Of a stretch of 64,000 nt of DNA, positions 63,570-64,000 are shown in pieces. A program made the position numbers and the translations under genes. The notes under the pieces are model-generated. The model made no database searches, was not told the DNA's origin, and worked only from the letters and a program-made list of their open reading frames with translations. This stretch comes from Ruminiclostridium cellobioparum DSM 1351 = ATCC 15832 (GTDB lineage: Bacteria > Bacillota > Clostridia > Acetivibrionales > DSM-1351). Numbering within the stretch: position 1 is the first letter of the stretch; each line of letters starts with the position of its first letter. The stretch lies in the NCBI RefSeq assembly GCF_000621505.1, contig NZ_JHYD01000001.1, positions 310,001 through 374,000 of the forward strand, written 5' to 3'.

Positions 63570-64000
63570 ATGGGTTTGAATTTAGCACAAAAAATAATAA
63601 AAAATCACCTGGTAAGCGGTGAAATGGTCACAGGCAGTGAAATATCCATCAGAATTGACCAGACACTCACGCAGGATTCCACCGGTACAATGGCATACCT
63701 TCAATTTGAGGCAATAGGTATACCTAGAGTAAAGACAAAAAAATCAGTGGCATATATTGACCATAATACTTTACAGGCCGGTTTTGAAAATGCCGACGAC
63801 CATAAATACATCCAGACTGTGGCTTCAAAGCACGGTGTATACTTTTCAAAGCCCGGAAACGGCATATGTCACCAGGTACAGCTTGAACGCTTTGGTGTTC
63901 CCGGAATGACATTACTTGGCTCGGACAGCCACACTCCGACAGGCGGAGGAATCGGTATGCTCGCCATTGGTGCCGGCGGCCTTGACGTAGCTGTTGCAAT
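63570..64000 (+). CDS. acn: Aconitate hydratase, 5' part
   Basis: The frame runs off the right edge after 143 codons. It shows the aconitase N-domain: VTGSEISIRIDQTLTQDST, YIDHNTLQ, the GICHQVQLERFGVPG active-site segment and LGSDSHTPTGGGIGMLA, where the first substrate and iron-site residues lie. Style fits the AcnA Aquifex-type aconitase (about 640 residues when full). It turns citrate into isocitrate and follows the Re-citrate synthase, so the two open the oxidative TCA branch toward 2-oxoglutarate and glutamate. Confidence 0.93.
   Translation, partial: MGLNLAQKIIKNHLVSGEMVTGSEISIRIDQTLTQDSTGTMAYLQFEAIGIPRVKTKKSVAYIDHNTLQAGFENADDHKYIQTVASKHGVYFSKPGNGICHQVQLERFGVPGMTLLGSDSHTPTGGGIGMLAIGAGGLDVAVA

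Overview
The window is chromosomal DNA of a low-GC, spore-forming, anaerobic clostridium. The likely affiliation is the cellulolytic Ruminiclostridium / Clostridium cellulolyticum-papyrosolvens group; this is inferred from gene content and protein style, not from a database match. Supporting features are GGAGG-type ribosome sites, T-box and ribosomal-leader attenuators typical of Firmicutes, spore genes (CwlJ, a GerQ-like protein, GerM, coat F proteins), a Re-type citrate synthase next to aconitase, a GH11 xylanase and L-arabinose isomerase.

Bases 1-16.8 kb hold the 3' end of an FAH-family gene, T-box-controlled thrS, a dolichol-phosphate-mannose-type transferase with a polytopic GT-C transferase, thyA-dfr, the infC-rpmI-rplT operon (attenuator leader, AUU start on infC), a Y-family polymerase, a PilZ protein, a PlsC-like acyltransferase, tRNA-Pro, and a TIGR03960-type radical SAM / TIGR03936-type / RNase G trio. 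An araA gene with AraR-like boxes then interrupts the usual path to rplU-prp-rpmA-obgE-yhbY.

Bases 21.7-47.5 kb carry a folate operon (folE, HD hydrolase, folP, folB, folK), cobO, glgA, envelope genes (YtxH, a PP2C phosphatase with an outside LysM domain, a YcdB/SLH surface protein, a deacetylase lipoprotein), argG-argH behind an ARG box, ruvC-ruvA-ruvB, queH, a cell-wall amidase, a GerM lipoprotein, rph, an ITPase, a phosphoesterase, and tRNA-Gly/tRNA-Arg.

Just after tRNA-Arg comes an accessory stretch (47.5-51 kb). It has a structured element bounded by T-arm-like repeats, a KTSC-like protein, an ArsR repressor with a near-perfect operator, an EFR1-type flavodoxin-ferredoxin, a truncated epimerase, a chloramphenicol acetyltransferase remnant and a methyltransferase. 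Coat F genes, a xylanase with two tiny upstream reading frames, an FGE-type lipoprotein, gerQ/cwlJ, an MTA/SAH nucleosidase, a His-rich ferredoxin divergent from a Crp/Fnr regulator, an SPFH/ribbon-helix-helix pair, an MCP, and Re-citrate synthase with aconitase complete the window.

No CRISPR array, integrase, transposase or complete phage module was seen. The best leads for something undescribed are the SPFH/RHH pair with a 37-bp operator palindrome, the tRNA-linked structured element, the leader motif shared by obgE and ruvB, the HD protein with a four-cysteine tail in the folate operon, and the PP2C-TM-LysM protein.
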